This document shows, one piece after another, positions 31,995 through 40,611 of a stretch of 64,000 nt of DNA (positions are counted from its first letter, which is position 1; the number at the start of each line of letters is the position of its first letter). The notes beneath the pieces were generated by a model. It had not been told where the DNA came from. It did no database searches and worked only from the letters and a program-made list of their open reading frames with translations. The position numbers and the translations under genes are program-made. Where the stretch lies: contig NZ_CP054585.1 in assembly GCF_003721435.2 (NCBI RefSeq), positions 1,364,001 through 1,428,000 of the forward strand, in the 5' to 3' direction. This DNA comes from Halorubrum sp. CBA1229 (GTDB lineage: Archaea > Halobacteriota > Halobacteria > Halobacteriales > Haloferacaceae).

Positions 31995-32817
31995 CGACGG
32001 GGTCCAGCGACTCCGGCTCCGGTTCGGGCGAGTCGGGCTCCGGCTCCCGTCCGAACGCCCCGGTCGACGACTCGGTCGGCCGCCCGCGGCGGTCGTTCCA
32101 GTCGAGCACCCACTCGAACAGGACGAGCCCGTTCACGGTCATCACGCCGGCCGAGGCGAAGAAGAGCATCTCCTCGATCGGGAGCCCGAGGACGGCGATC
32201 CCGCTCGTGAGCTCGGGGGAAAGCCGCCACGTCCCCATCGCGATCGCGATCCGGTCGGCCACCCAGAAGTACGCGGCCGGGATCAGCGTCGCGGCGAGCC
32301 ACATCCGCGGCGTCCGGATCAGGTAGCCGCCCCCGACCGCCCACTGGAGCGCGAAGACGGGGCCGACCCACGCGATCAGCCCGCCGAGGTAGAGGTACGA
32401 GGGGTCGAGCGTCACGAGCCAGAGCCCGCCGACAACCATCGCGACGCCGGCGACGACGCCGGCGACCCGGGGCGCTCGGTCGAAGTCGCCCTCGCGGAAC
32501 GTCGGGTCGAACCCGATCAGGTGGAGCGCGAACCCGGTGACGACGGTCTGAATGGCGAAGAAGAGGTACTCGCCGAGCGGGATCGACAGCGCCCGGACGA
32601 GCACCGCGCCGTCGGCGTACGACCACGCCCCCCGCCGGATCATGTAGCTGATCCACGGCGTCGTGTACACGTACGCGATGGCGACGAGGATCGCGATCCC
32701 GACCGTCGCGCGTCGCCGGCGGACGGCGCCGTACCGCGGCGCGAGGTACCACAGCGCCGCGACCACGGGGAGGCTGAAGACGAGGTGGAACTGGAGATAC
32801 GTCAGCGTCGGTAGCAT
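31987..32817 (-). CDS. crtY: Lycopene beta-cyclase (CrtY, fused type)
   Basis: 276 residues, about seven membrane helices. The two homologous halves typical of archaeal fused CrtYc-CrtYd cyclases each carry the signature: 'ALSIPLGEYLFFAIQT' in the first half and 'VLGLPIEEMLFFASAG' in the second. Converts lycopene to beta-carotene, the substrate of Blh encoded immediately downstream (8-base overlap). The C-terminal tail is Pro/Glu-rich. Confidence 0.92.
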   Translation of the reverse strand: MLPTLTYLQFHLVFSLPVVAALWYLAPRYGAVRRRRATVGIAILVAIAYVYTTPWISYMIRRGAWSYADGAVLVRALSIPLGEYLFFAIQTVVTGFALHLIGFDPTFREGDFDRAPRVAGVVAGVAMVVGGLWLVTLDPSYLYLGGLIAWVGPVFALQWAVGGGYLIRTPRMWLAATLIPAAYFWVADRIAIAMGTWRLSPELTSGIAVLGLPIEEMLFFASAGVMTVNGLVLFEWVLDWNDRRGRPTESSTGAFGREPEPDSPEPEPESLDPVDD

Positions 32818-32944
32818 CCGATCACCCCACCGGCGGCGTTCATGGGTTCATGTTCGCTCTCTCGCTTATTAAGGGCCAGTCCAAACAGTGTGGTCGTCCC
32901 CGAGGGTCGGCGGGATCGCATCCGGGGATCGGCGGCCGACGAGT

Positions 32945-33592
32945 CTACTCCTCGCGCGACAGCACGCCGTGACCCTCCAGCACCTTCCCGAGCCGGAACA
33001 TGGAGGCGACGACGGCGTCGCAGACCGGGCGGACCGCGTCCTTCGGCACGAATCCGACCGCGAGCCCGGCGACCTCCAGCATCGGGAGGTCGTTCGCGCC
33101 GTCGCCGACCGCGACCGTCTCGGCCATCGGGTAGCCGAGGTCGTCGGCCAGATCGGCCAGCGCGTCGTCTTTGGTCCCCTCGATGAGCGGCCCCTCGGCG
33201 TCGCCGGTGAGCTTCCCCCCCGCCATCGGGAGGCGGTTGGCGACGATCGTGTCGGCCTCGACGCCTTGCTTCGCGAGCGCGCGCTCGACGCCGCGCTCGA
33301 ACCCGCCCGTGAGCACCGCGACGTGGTGGCCGTCGGCCTGCAGGCGCTCGATCAGTTCGCCGGCGCCCGGCCGGAGCGCCACCTCGTCGAACGCGGCCGC
33401 GACGTCGTCCTCGCCGAGCCCGCCGAGCAGCTCCGCCCGCCGGTAGAGGCTCTCGGCGTAGCTGAGCTCGTCGTTCATCGCCCGCTCCGTGATCGCAGCC
33501 ACCTCGTCGGCGACGCCCGCCCGCTCGGCGAGCAGGACCGTCATCTCGGAGTCGGAGAGCGTGCCGTCGAAGTCGAACGCGATGAGGCTCAT
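32945..33592 (-). CDS. serB: Phosphoserine phosphatase
   Basis: Last step of serine synthesis. 215-residue HAD phosphatase from ATG 33592: motif I 'MSLIAFDFDGTLSDSEMTVLL', motif II 'VAVLTGGFERGVERAL', motif III lysine in 'LADDLGYPMAETVAVGDGANDLPMLEVAGLAVGF' with the GDGAND acid pair. Cap-domain substrate residues look normal. serA, first enzyme of the same pathway, is at 45137. Assignment to serine rather than another small phosphate ester is by similarity. Confidence 0.87.
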   Translation of the reverse strand: MSLIAFDFDGTLSDSEMTVLLAERAGVADEVAAITERAMNDELSYAESLYRRAELLGGLGEDDVAAAFDEVALRPGAGELIERLQADGHHVAVLTGGFERGVERALAKQGVEADTIVANRLPMAGGKLTGDAEGPLIEGTKDDALADLADDLGYPMAETVAVGDGANDLPMLEVAGLAVGFVPKDAVRPVCDAVVASMFRLGKVLEGHGVLSREE

Positions 33593-33689
33593 GGACTCCG
33601 TTCGGCCCGGAGCCGTTTTTAAACACCCGATCGCGCAACGATGACGCGCCCCCGGTGGTCTTTTTGCCCGTCGCGGTCGTCGTCTCCGC

Positions 33690-33893
33690 ATGGACAGACC
33701 CGACGCGGACCGCGCCGACGTCGACGTCGACGACCTCCTGAAGCTGATCTTGGGACTCGCTGTCGTGTGGCTTCTCGTGGAGATCCTCGGCGCGGTGCTG
33801 GACCTCACGTTCGCGATCGTAGACGCGATTTCCCCGCTGATCGTCATCGTGATCGTCGTCCTGATCGCCTTACGGCTCACCGACCGGATCTGA
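33690..33893 (+). CDS. Small two-helix membrane protein
   Basis: 67 residues: acidic 'MDRPDADRADVDVDDLLK', then two hydrophobic helices 'LILGLAVVWLLVEILGAVLDLTFAIV' and 'ISPLIVIVIVVLIALRL', ending 'TDRI'. A common haloarchaeal small membrane-protein layout, function unknown. The next gene starts (GTG) 4 bases after its stop, so the two are co-transcribed. Confidence 0.75.
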   Translation: MDRPDADRADVDVDDLLKLILGLAVVWLLVEILGAVLDLTFAIVDAISPLIVIVIVVLIALRLTDRI

Positions 33894-33896
33894 GAC

Positions 33897-34481
33897 GTGT
33901 TCAGCCTGAACGTCCCGCTCCCGCCCGCGGTCGGCGATCTTGCGGCCGATCTCCACCCGAAACTCTCGGGGTTCGACCGCGTGCGCGACCGACACACCCT
34001 CGTCTGTAAGCGCCTCGGGGTCGAGGACGTCCCGGACCGCGTCGCTGGCGGCGCTCGCTCCGGCCGCGCGGACCCCGATCCCGGCGGTGAACCGACGCCG
34101 CCCAAGCCCGAGGCGCTCGCGGCGCTGCGCGAGGACCTCCGCCCCCTCCTTTCGGGGACCGACCCGTTCGACGTCGCCGTGACCGGGATCGACGTCTTCG
34201 ACTCGCCCGCCTCCGGCTCGCGGCCGGTGGTGTACCTCGCCGTCGAGAGCGACGTTCTCGTGCGGCTCCATCAGCGCTTGTGTGCGGCCTACGGCGCGAT
34301 CGAGGGGATCGAGGGCGAGGAGTTCGTTCCGCACGTCACCCTGGCTCGCGGCGGCAATCCGTCGCCGGGCGTCGTCGCCGACCTCGTGGGTGCGGAGATC
34401 GACCCGATACGGTGGCGCGTCCACGCGCTCGACCTCTACGACCCCGAGTTCCGCGAGGTCGCCGCGACTATCGATCTATAA
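33897..34481 (+). CDS. 2'-5' RNA ligase superfamily (LigT-like) protein
   Basis: 194 residues from GTG 33897. The second catalytic motif is clear, 'EEFVPHVTLARGGN' (HxTL). The first, where HxT is expected, reads 'RDRHTLVCKRLG' (H-T-L), a deviation. Two-lobed pattern and length fit cyclic phosphodiesterases of the 2H family. Its hydrolase activity is uncertain because of the altered first motif. A canonical relative (thpR) is at 40612. Follows the small membrane protein gene; repeat copy C begins at its stop codon. Confidence 0.78.
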   Translation: MFSLNVPLPPAVGDLAADLHPKLSGFDRVRDRHTLVCKRLGVEDVPDRVAGGARSGRADPDPGGEPTPPKPEALAALREDLRPLLSGTDPFDVAVTGIDVFDSPASGSRPVVYLAVESDVLVRLHQRLCAAYGAIEGIEGEEFVPHVTLARGGNPSPGVVADLVGAEIDPIRWRVHALDLYDPEFREVAATIDL

Positions 34482-34905
34482 CTGTCTGTCGGCGGATCGG
34501 CGGTGAACGCTTCCAAAGCCTCAGCTGCTCGCTTATAAATAATTGATTGCGGATCGTCGGCGAACAGCTTCAAAGCCCCAGCCGGGAGGCGATACGCGAA
34601 TGTCTCCGATTAAACGGTGAACACATCCAAAGCCCCAGCCGGCGAGGCGGGCGCACACTCGCTGCGCGCTTCGGTCGTTCGCTTCGCTCACTCCCTCCAG
34701 TGCTTGCGTCGTCTGCGCCCGCCTCGCCGGCTGCCCCTTTGAGTCCCGCCCCGCACAGCAACCGCACCTCACGCCTCCCCAGCCTCGTCGCTGGCACCCT
34801 CCGCTTCGCTTCGGGCGCCAGCGACTCCCTCGCACGGGCTCCTCGCGGCCGCCGAGGGCGGCCGCTCGGAGGCGTGCGCCACCGCTGATCTACTTATAAA
34901 TAGCA
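34476..34905. repeat. Hairpin/mini-ORF dispersed repeat, copy C
   Basis: Three units with exact 57-bp spacing (CAAAGCC(C/T)CAGC at 34514, 34571, 34628) plus the hairpin block, plus orientation. Unit 1 is a complete mini frame V-N-A-S-K-A-S-A-A-R-L-stop (34503-34538) whose TTA-TAA end doubles as the TATA box of unit 2. A perfect 20-bp inverted repeat (34636-34655 with 34714-34733) encloses the sequence after unit 3; a further hairpin is at 34847-34863. The end GTGCGCCACCGC (34874-34885) and TTATAAATA (34894-34902) match the other copies. It lies between converging genes. Confidence 0.82.
34617..34742 (+). CDS. Candidate 41-residue repeat-encoded peptide
   Basis: GTG 34617 opens 'VNTSKAPAGEAGAHSLRASV' and ends '...LRPPRRLPL' at TGA 34740-34742, inside repeat copy C. 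It is basic, unlike normal haloarchaeal proteins, and lies wholly within a strong inverted repeat, so it may be an accident of RNA structure. It is listed because the same start position and N-T-S-K-A-P-A beginning recur in several units. Confidence 0.25.
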   Translation: MNTSKAPAGEAGAHSLRASVVRFAHSLQCLRRLRPPRRLPL

Positions 34906-34920
34906 CGTCGCCGTCGGCGG

Positions 34921-35133
34921 TCACTCCCGCTCGCTGCCGCCATCGCTACCGCCAGTCTCGTTGCTCTCGCTCGGTTCGTCGACCGCGTGGTGCGGCCCGA
35001 CGGGGCCGTGCGTCGGACAGACGCCGGCGATGGGGGTCGCGTTGAGACAGCAGGCGCGCTGTTGGCTGGCGATGACGCCCCGCGAGAGGGGTTCGCCGCA
35101 GCGGCGACAGTACGACCGCTCGTCGGTCGCCAT
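34921..35133 (-). CDS. 70-residue zinc-ribbon protein
   Basis: 'MATDERSYCRRCGEPLSRGVIASQQRACCLNATPIAGVCPTHG' gives candidate ligands CxxC at 9/12 and later Cys/Cys-His (C28, C29, C39, H42). The acidic tail 'ESNETGGSDGGSERE' is probably disordered. Starts 3 bases after the cytochrome P450 stop codon on the same strand, so it is co-transcribed with it. Unknown function; electron-transfer or regulatory partner are both guesses. Confidence 0.7.
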   Translation of the reverse strand: MATDERSYCRRCGEPLSRGVIASQQRACCLNATPIAGVCPTHGPVGPHHAVDEPSESNETGGSDGGSERE

Positions 35134-35136
35134 CCC

Positions 35137-36564
35137 TCACCGCTCGCGGATCCGCATCGGCACCGGGTGGTTCGGGTGCATCGTCAGCGACCCGCGCAGC
35201 GAGAGCTCGGGCCCCTCGTAGTCGAGCTCGTACTGCGAGCAGACCTTCGCGAGGATCAGCTTGGCTTCGAGCAGCGAGAACGCCTTCCCGATGCAGTGGC
35301 GCGGGCCGCCCCCGAACGGGAAGTACGCGAACCGGGGGCGTTGGCTCCGGCGCTCCGGTTTCCACCGGCTCGGGTCGAACGTCTCCGGGTCGTCGTACCA
35401 GCGCGGGGATCGGTGGACTACCCACTGCGAGAGCATGAGGGCGGAGCCCTCCGGGATCCGGTACCCCCCCAGTTTCACGTCGAGCTTCGGCTCGCGAAAC
35501 AGGGTGTAGACGGGGGGATAGAGGCGCATCGACTCGTTGAGCACGCGCTCGGTGAAGTCCATGTCGCGCACGTCGGCCGCGGTCGGGGCGCCGTCGGCGG
35601 CGGTCGCGTCGGCCGCTGCGCGACCACCACCGGTCGCGGCTTCCGCCTCCGCCTCAACGCGCCCCCGCGCCTCGGGGTGGTTCGAGAGCAGGTAGAAGGT
35701 GTACGTCAGCGCGAGCGCGGTCGTGTCGTGGCCCGCGAGCAGCATCGTCACCAGCTCGTCGCGGAGGTTCTCGTCGGTCTGCTCGCCGCGGTCGCGGGCG
35801 CGGAGCAGGACGGAGAGCAGGTCCATCGGCAGATCGCCGTCGCCGTCCCCGGCGGGGCCGCGCACGGCGACGCCCTCGGGGCCGGCCGGGTCGACGCTCG
35901 GGTCGCGCTCGGTCCCCCGCCGGCGCTCGACGATCCCGTCGATCACCGATTCGAGGGTGTCGACGGCGGCGTCGAACTCGCGGTTCTCGCGGGTCGGCAC
36001 CCAGTTCGGGATCAGGAAGCGGCGGGGGTCGGGCTCGAACCGGGCGCCGAGCGGCTCCAGCTTCTCCTGGACCGTCTTCACCTCCTCGTCGGTGATGTCG
36101 GCGCCGAACATCGCCGAGACGATGATCTTGACGGTGAGACGCGCGACCTCCAGCTGGATGTCGACGACGTCGCCGTCGCTCCAGTCGGCGAGCTGCGACT
36201 CGGTGTGGTCGACCATCGTCCCCGCAAGCGCCCCGATCCGCCGGTTGTGGAACGAGGGGTTCGCCAGCCTGCGCTGGCGCTGCCACGTCTCCCCCTCGCT
36301 CATGAGGAGGCCGTTCCCCAGCAGGGTGTCCATGGCGTCGTCGCCGAACTGCGGCTTCCGGTAGCGGTCGGCGTCGGAGACGAGGACGCGCTCGATGTCG
36401 GCGGGGTTCGTCAGGAGGTAGGTCTCGCGCGGGCCGAGGTCGAAGCGAACGACGTCGCCGTAGCTGTCGGCGCAGGCGCGCATGAACGAGAACGGGTCGT
36501 CGGCGTACTGGCGACCGTTGCCGAAGACGGGGTCGCCGATGGGTCCGGGCGGCGTGACGGACAT
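35137..36564 (-). CDS. Cytochrome P450
   Basis: 475-residue haem monooxygenase. The haem-ligand loop is 'FPFGGGPRHCIGKAFSLLEAKL' (Cys near 423), the I-helix oxygen-activation motif 'LLAGHDTTALALTY' (about 277) and the K-helix ExxR 'LNESMRLYPPVYTLFREP' (about 341). There is no membrane anchor, so it is soluble. An unusual disordered insert (Asp/Gly and Ala/Thr-rich, two patches) lies in the surface loops. It needs an electron donor; the 3Fe-4S ferredoxin at 5261 is one candidate. Natural substrate unknown. In an operon with the 70-residue zinc-ribbon gene. Confidence 0.93.
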   Translation of the reverse strand: MSVTPPGPIGDPVFGNGRQYADDPFSFMRACADSYGDVVRFDLGPRETYLLTNPADIERVLVSDADRYRKPQFGDDAMDTLLGNGLLMSEGETWQRQRRLANPSFHNRRIGALAGTMVDHTESQLADWSDGDVVDIQLEVARLTVKIIVSAMFGADITDEEVKTVQEKLEPLGARFEPDPRRFLIPNWVPTRENREFDAAVDTLESVIDGIVERRRGTERDPSVDPAGPEGVAVRGPAGDGDGDLPMDLLSVLLRARDRGEQTDENLRDELVTMLLAGHDTTALALTYTFYLLSNHPEARGRVEAEAEAATGGGRAAADATAADGAPTAADVRDMDFTERVLNESMRLYPPVYTLFREPKLDVKLGGYRIPEGSALMLSQWVVHRSPRWYDDPETFDPSRWKPERRSQRPRFAYFPFGGGPRHCIGKAFSLLEAKLILAKVCSQYELDYEGPELSLRGSLTMHPNHPVPMRIRER

Positions 36565-36660
36565 ACGAGAAACAGGGTCTCGGCGAGGTTAAACGTTCGG
36601 CAGCGGGGAGAACGCGCGCCTCGGTTGGCGCCTTGCGGCCACCTACTGCGTCGCGGCCAC

Positions 36661-38280
36661 CTACTGTCTCGCGTCCAGCCGCTTGACGCGCGCGATCAGC
36701 TCGTCGACGGCGACCTCCTGGTCGTCGGTCGCCTCGACGATGCGGTCGGTCGCCTCCTCGGTGCGGTCGGAGCGCTCCCGGACCGCTTCCAGCGACGACG
36801 TGAGCTCCTCGACGGTCGCGGCCTGGTCGTCCGTCGTCCGGGCGACCTCGGCGACCCCCGCCGCCGCCTCGTCGACCGCGTCGGCGATCTCCGCTAAGGA
36901 GTCCAGCACCGTCTCGATCTCGGCCCCGGCGTCCTCGATGCGGTCGTGCGAGCGCTCGACGGCGGTGCTCGTCTCGTCCGACTGCGCCTGGAGCTCGGCC
37001 AGGCTCTGCGTGATCTCCTCGGTGTAGCCGCGGGTCTCGTCGGCGAGCTTCTTCACCTCCTCGGCGACGACGGCGAACCCGTCTCCGCCCTCGCCGGCGC
37101 GGGCGGCCTCGATGTTGGCGTTCAGCGCGAGCAGGTTCGTCTGCTCGGCGACGTCGGAGATCACCTCGATCACCTCCTCGATGTCGTCCATGCGCTCCGA
37201 GAGCGCGCCGACGCTCTCGACGAGCTCGTCGCCGATCTCGACGACGTCCTCGGTCGCCTCGCGGGCGTCCTCGCTGGCGTCGAGCCCCTGATCGGCCGCC
37301 TCGCTGGCCGCGACCGCCGCGGAGTCGACCTGATCGGCCGTGGCGGCGACCTCCTCCATGCCGGCCGAGAAGGACTGCATCTCGGAGACGCTCTCCTCTA
37401 ACAGCTCGTTTTGCTCGTCGACGTTCTCGGCGATGTCGGCGGCGGCCCCGCTCGCCTCCTGGACCGTCTCGTCGATCTGCCGCGCCTGCTCGTGGACGCT
37501 CTCCGAGAGGTCCTGGAGGTTCTCGGCCATTCCGTTGACGACGTCGATGGCGGCCAGCAGCTCCTCGTCTAAGATCTCGCACTCCTCGTGGCGGACGGCG
37601 CGGGCGTCGAGGTTCCCCTCGCCGATCTCCTCGGCCGTGCCGCGGATCTCCGCGACCAGCTCCCGCGTCGCGTCGCGCTCGTTGACGTTCTCCGTGCGGT
37701 CGACGACGACCTCGGTGACGCCGATGACCTCGTCGCCGTCGTACAGCGGCGTCGCCGTGAACTCGATGTGCTTCTCGTCGCCGTGCCGGTCGACCATCGT
37801 GCTGGTGTCGCGGTAGCGGTTCCGGGCCGAGCCGCAGCGCTCGACGCCGTACACCTCGTCGGCGTCCTCGGGCGCGTCGAGCACCTTGTCGGCGAGGGTG
37901 TCCGCCCGGCGGCCGTCGGGGTAGAACAGCTCCGAGACGTGGTCGTGGCCGATCGCGTCCTCGCGCTCGCTCCCGGTGAGCGCGACGATCGACTCGTTCC
38001 ACTCGGCGACGTTACCGTCCGCGTCGAGGATGAACGTCGGAACGCTCGTCGCGTCGAACGCCTGTCGGAACCCCGCCGCGGCCAGCGTCTCGGCGCGGGC
38101 GACGCCGTCCTCGTCGGTCACCTTGTGCGCTTCGCCCTCCGCTCCGACCGCCGGCCCCGGCGCGCCGGCCGCGCCCGAACCGGCGTCTGATTCGTCGACG
38201 ACGACGCCCCCGTCAGGGACCGACCGCGAGTTCCGATCCCGTCCGAGCACGCCCCGGAGCAGCCCTCGAAGTCCCGTCAT
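36661..38280 (-). CDS. Soluble PAS-containing chemotaxis transducer
   Basis: 539-residue methyl-accepting transducer (Htr type) without membrane helices. The N-terminus is variable; a PAS domain follows ('[33 protein letters not shown]', then '[25 protein letters not shown]'). A HAMP-like helix pair leads to a long coiled coil with the signalling tip '[52 protein letters not shown]'. Glu/Gln-rich methylation regions flank the tip. It probably senses a cytoplasmic ligand or redox state through PAS. Start ATG 38280. Confidence 0.93.
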   Translation of the reverse strand: MTGLRGLLRGVLGRDRNSRSVPDGGVVVDESDAGSGAAGAPGPAVGAEGEAHKVTDEDGVARAETLAAAGFRQAFDATSVPTFILDADGNVAEWNESIVALTGSEREDAIGHDHVSELFYPDGRRADTLADKVLDAPEDADEVYGVERCGSARNRYRDTSTMVDRHGDEKHIEFTATPLYDGDEVIGVTEVVVDRTENVNERDATRELVAEIRGTAEEIGEGNLDARAVRHEECEILDEELLAAIDVVNGMAENLQDLSESVHEQARQIDETVQEASGAAADIAENVDEQNELLEESVSEMQSFSAGMEEVAATADQVDSAAVAASEAADQGLDASEDAREATEDVVEIGDELVESVGALSERMDDIEEVIEVISDVAEQTNLLALNANIEAARAGEGGDGFAVVAEEVKKLADETRGYTEEITQSLAELQAQSDETSTAVERSHDRIEDAGAEIETVLDSLAEIADAVDEAAAGVAEVARTTDDQAATVEELTSSLEAVRERSDRTEEATDRIVEATDDQEVAVDELIARVKRLDARQ

Positions 38281-38427
38281 GTCTACGTCGCTCTCTCCAA
38301 AGCACCCGAATAAACTGTTCCCTCTGTTATTCAACTATGATAATCAACGGGTTCGACGACTGACAGGACCGGCTCCGCGATCCCCGGCCCGCAGCGTTCA
38401 AACGCGTTCGGCGGCTACCTCGATCCG

Positions 38428-40203
38428 ATGGACGCCGACGCCGTGCGCGAGCGGGCCGCGGACCTCCCGACCGAGCCCGGCGTCTACCAGTTCCGGGCGG
38501 GGGAGACCACGCTGTACGTCGGCAAGGCGGTCGACCTCCGGGACCGGGTCCGGTCGTACGCCGACCCGCGCTCGGGGCGTATCCGGGGGATGGTCGCGCG
38601 CGCCGACCGGATCGAGTTCGCGGTCACCGACACCGAGACGCAGGCTTTGCTCTTGGAGGCGAACCTGATCAAGCGGCTCCAGCCCAGATTCAACGTGCGG
38701 CTGAAGGACGACAAGTCGTACCCGCTGATCGCCTTGACCGACCACCCGATCCCGCGGATCGAGGTGACCCGCGACCCGGAGGAGGGCGCGGTGGCGTACG
38801 GCCCGTTCACCGACAAGGGCCGCGTCGAGACGGTGGTGAAGGCGATCCGCGACGAGTACCGGCTCCGCGGCTGCTCGGACCACAAGTACGCGAACCGCGA
38901 CCGGCCCTGCCTCGACTACGAGATGGGGATCTGCTCGGCCCCTTGCACCGGCGAGATCGACCCGGAGAGTTACGCCGAGGACGTGGCCTCTGTCCACCGG
39001 TTCCTGGAGGGCGAGACGGGCGTCCTCGCCGACCCGCTGCGCCGCCGAATGGAGGCCGCCGCCGAGGCCGCGGAGTTCGAGCGCGCCGCCAACCTCCGGG
39101 ACCGGCTCGAAGCGGTCGAGGCGTTCCACGGCGAGGGCGGCGAGGCCGTCAGCGACCGCTCGGACGACCGCACCGTCGACGTGCTCGCGGCCGCCGTCGA
39201 GGGCGACGTCGCCCGCGTCGCCCGGCTCCACAGCGAGCGCGGCCAGCTTGTCGATCGGAGCCGTCACCGGCTGGACGCGGCGGCGGTAGGCGATGAATCG
39301 TCTGACGGCGACGAGGGTACCGACCCCGACGCCAACACCCCCGCCGCGGTGCTGTCGGCGTTCCTCACGCAGTACTACGCCGAGCGCGAGTTCCCGGACG
39401 CGGTCCTCCTGGCCGAGCGCCCCGCCGACCCAGACGTAGTCGACTGGCTGGAGGCCGAAGGCGTCGCGGTGCGGGTGCCCGGCGCGGGCCGCGAGGCGAA
39501 GCTCGTCGAGCTCGCGCTGAAGAACGCCCGCAAGCGCGGCGGCCGCGACGACCCCGTCGGCGCGCTCGGCGAGCGGCTCGGGATCGACCGTCCCGCCCGC
39601 ATCGAGGGGTTCGACGTGAGCCACGCGCAGGGGACCGCGGTGGTCGGCTCCGACGTCTGCTTCGTCGACGGGAGCGCGGAGACGGCCGACTACCGCCGGA
39701 AGAAGCTCACCGACCGCAACGACGACTACGCCAACATGCGGGAGCTGATCCGGTGGCGCGCCGAGCGCGCGGTCGCGGGCCGGGACGACCGCCCCGACCC
39801 CGACCTCCTGCTCATCGACGGGGGCGAGGGCCAGCTCGGTGCCGCCCGCGACGCGCTCGCCGAGACCGGGTGGGACGTGCCCGTCGTCGCCCTGGCGAAG
39901 GCCGAGGAGCTGGTCGTCACCCCGACCGGAACTCGCCGGTGGGACGACGACGCCCCCGAGCTCCACCTGCTCCAGCGCGTGCGCGACGAGGCGCACCGCT
40001 TCGCCGTCTCCTACCACCAGACCGTCCGCGACGAGGTCGCGACGGTCCTCGACGACGTGCCCGGGGTCGGCCCCGAGACCCGGCGCCGCCTCCTGCGCCG
40101 CTTCGGGTCGGTCGAGAACGTCCGGGACGCCTCCCGCGAGGATCTCACTGACGTCGACGGCGTCGGCGACGCGACCGCCGAGACGCTCCGCGAGCGTTTA
40201 TAA
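38428..40203 (+). CDS. uvrC: UvrABC excinuclease subunit C
   Basis: Makes both nicks in nucleotide excision repair. 591 residues: GIY-YIG nuclease '[32 protein letters not shown]' (about 10-42), a Cys-rich segment '[27 protein letters not shown]', UVR (UvrB-binding) helix '[29 protein letters not shown]', RNase H-like C-terminal nuclease '[25 protein letters not shown]' and '[18 protein letters not shown]', then a helix-hairpin-helix '[22 protein letters not shown]...[16 protein letters not shown]'. Complete. Its stop codon lies in the TTTATAAATA that begins repeat copy D. Confidence 0.95.
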   Translation: MDADAVRERAADLPTEPGVYQFRAGETTLYVGKAVDLRDRVRSYADPRSGRIRGMVARADRIEFAVTDTETQALLLEANLIKRLQPRFNVRLKDDKSYPLIALTDHPIPRIEVTRDPEEGAVAYGPFTDKGRVETVVKAIRDEYRLRGCSDHKYANRDRPCLDYEMGICSAPCTGEIDPESYAEDVASVHRFLEGETGVLADPLRRRMEAAAEAAEFERAANLRDRLEAVEAFHGEGGEAVSDRSDDRTVDVLAAAVEGDVARVARLHSERGQLVDRSRHRLDAAAVGDESSDGDEGTDPDANTPAAVLSAFLTQYYAEREFPDAVLLAERPADPDVVDWLEAEGVAVRVPGAGREAKLVELALKNARKRGGRDDPVGALGERLGIDRPARIEGFDVSHAQGTAVVGSDVCFVDGSAETADYRRKKLTDRNDDYANMRELIRWRAERAVAGRDDRPDPDLLLIDGGEGQLGAARDALAETGWDVPVVALAKAEELVVTPTGTRRWDDDAPELHLLQRVRDEAHRFAVSYHQTVRDEVATVLDDVPGVGPETRRRLLRRFGSVENVRDASREDLTDVDGVGDATAETLRERL

Positions 40204-40590
40204 ATAGCCTGGATAGCCAAGTGATTAGTTATATACAACTGGTGCGGTGGCGCGCTGCCAGAGGCGCTTCGCGCCTCGCTGCCGCGAGGGCGAAGCACGC
40301 TGCAGCAAGCACCACAGGGAGCGAACGAAGTGAGCGACCGAGGAGCGTGGTTCGAGAGAGCTTCGCTCTCTCGTCATCACGAGACGCCGAAGGCGTCTCG
40401 AACGACAGCAAAGCGCGCGAGTCCTCGCGGCTGGGGCTTTGGAGGTTACCACTGTCGATCCAGCAGCAACCATTTATAAGCGAGCGGCTGGGGCTTTGGA
40501 GGTCTCTATCGATCCTGCGTCAACCCTTCATAAACGAGCGACTGGCACTTCGCGGATACCCTTCACATCATCAACGATTTATAAGCGCTC
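40204..40590. repeat. Hairpin/mini-ORF dispersed repeat, copy D
   Basis: Opposite orientation to B and C (same as A). The outer end GGTGCGGTGGCGCGC (40241-40255) is followed by hairpins 40261-40277, 40354-40372 and 40380-40400. A 9-bp long-range stem (40281-40289 with 40423-40431) abuts the first core. Units: GGCTGGGGCTTTGGAGG at 40429 and 40486, and a decayed third (GCGACTGGCACTTCGCGG, 40538-40555), spaced 57 and 54 bp by TTTATAAGCGAGCG. The last TTTATAAGCG (40578-40587) is 25-34 bases before thpR and may have become its promoter. Confidence 0.82.
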
Positions 40591-40611
40591 TCCACCAAAT
40601 TCCCCTTCGTC

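Noticed and set aside
40429-40560. Spaced core repeats as a CRISPR array
   Set aside because: The 17-bp cores are separated by similar, not unique, sequence (TTTATAAGCGAGCG), there are only three units, and no cas genes are present.
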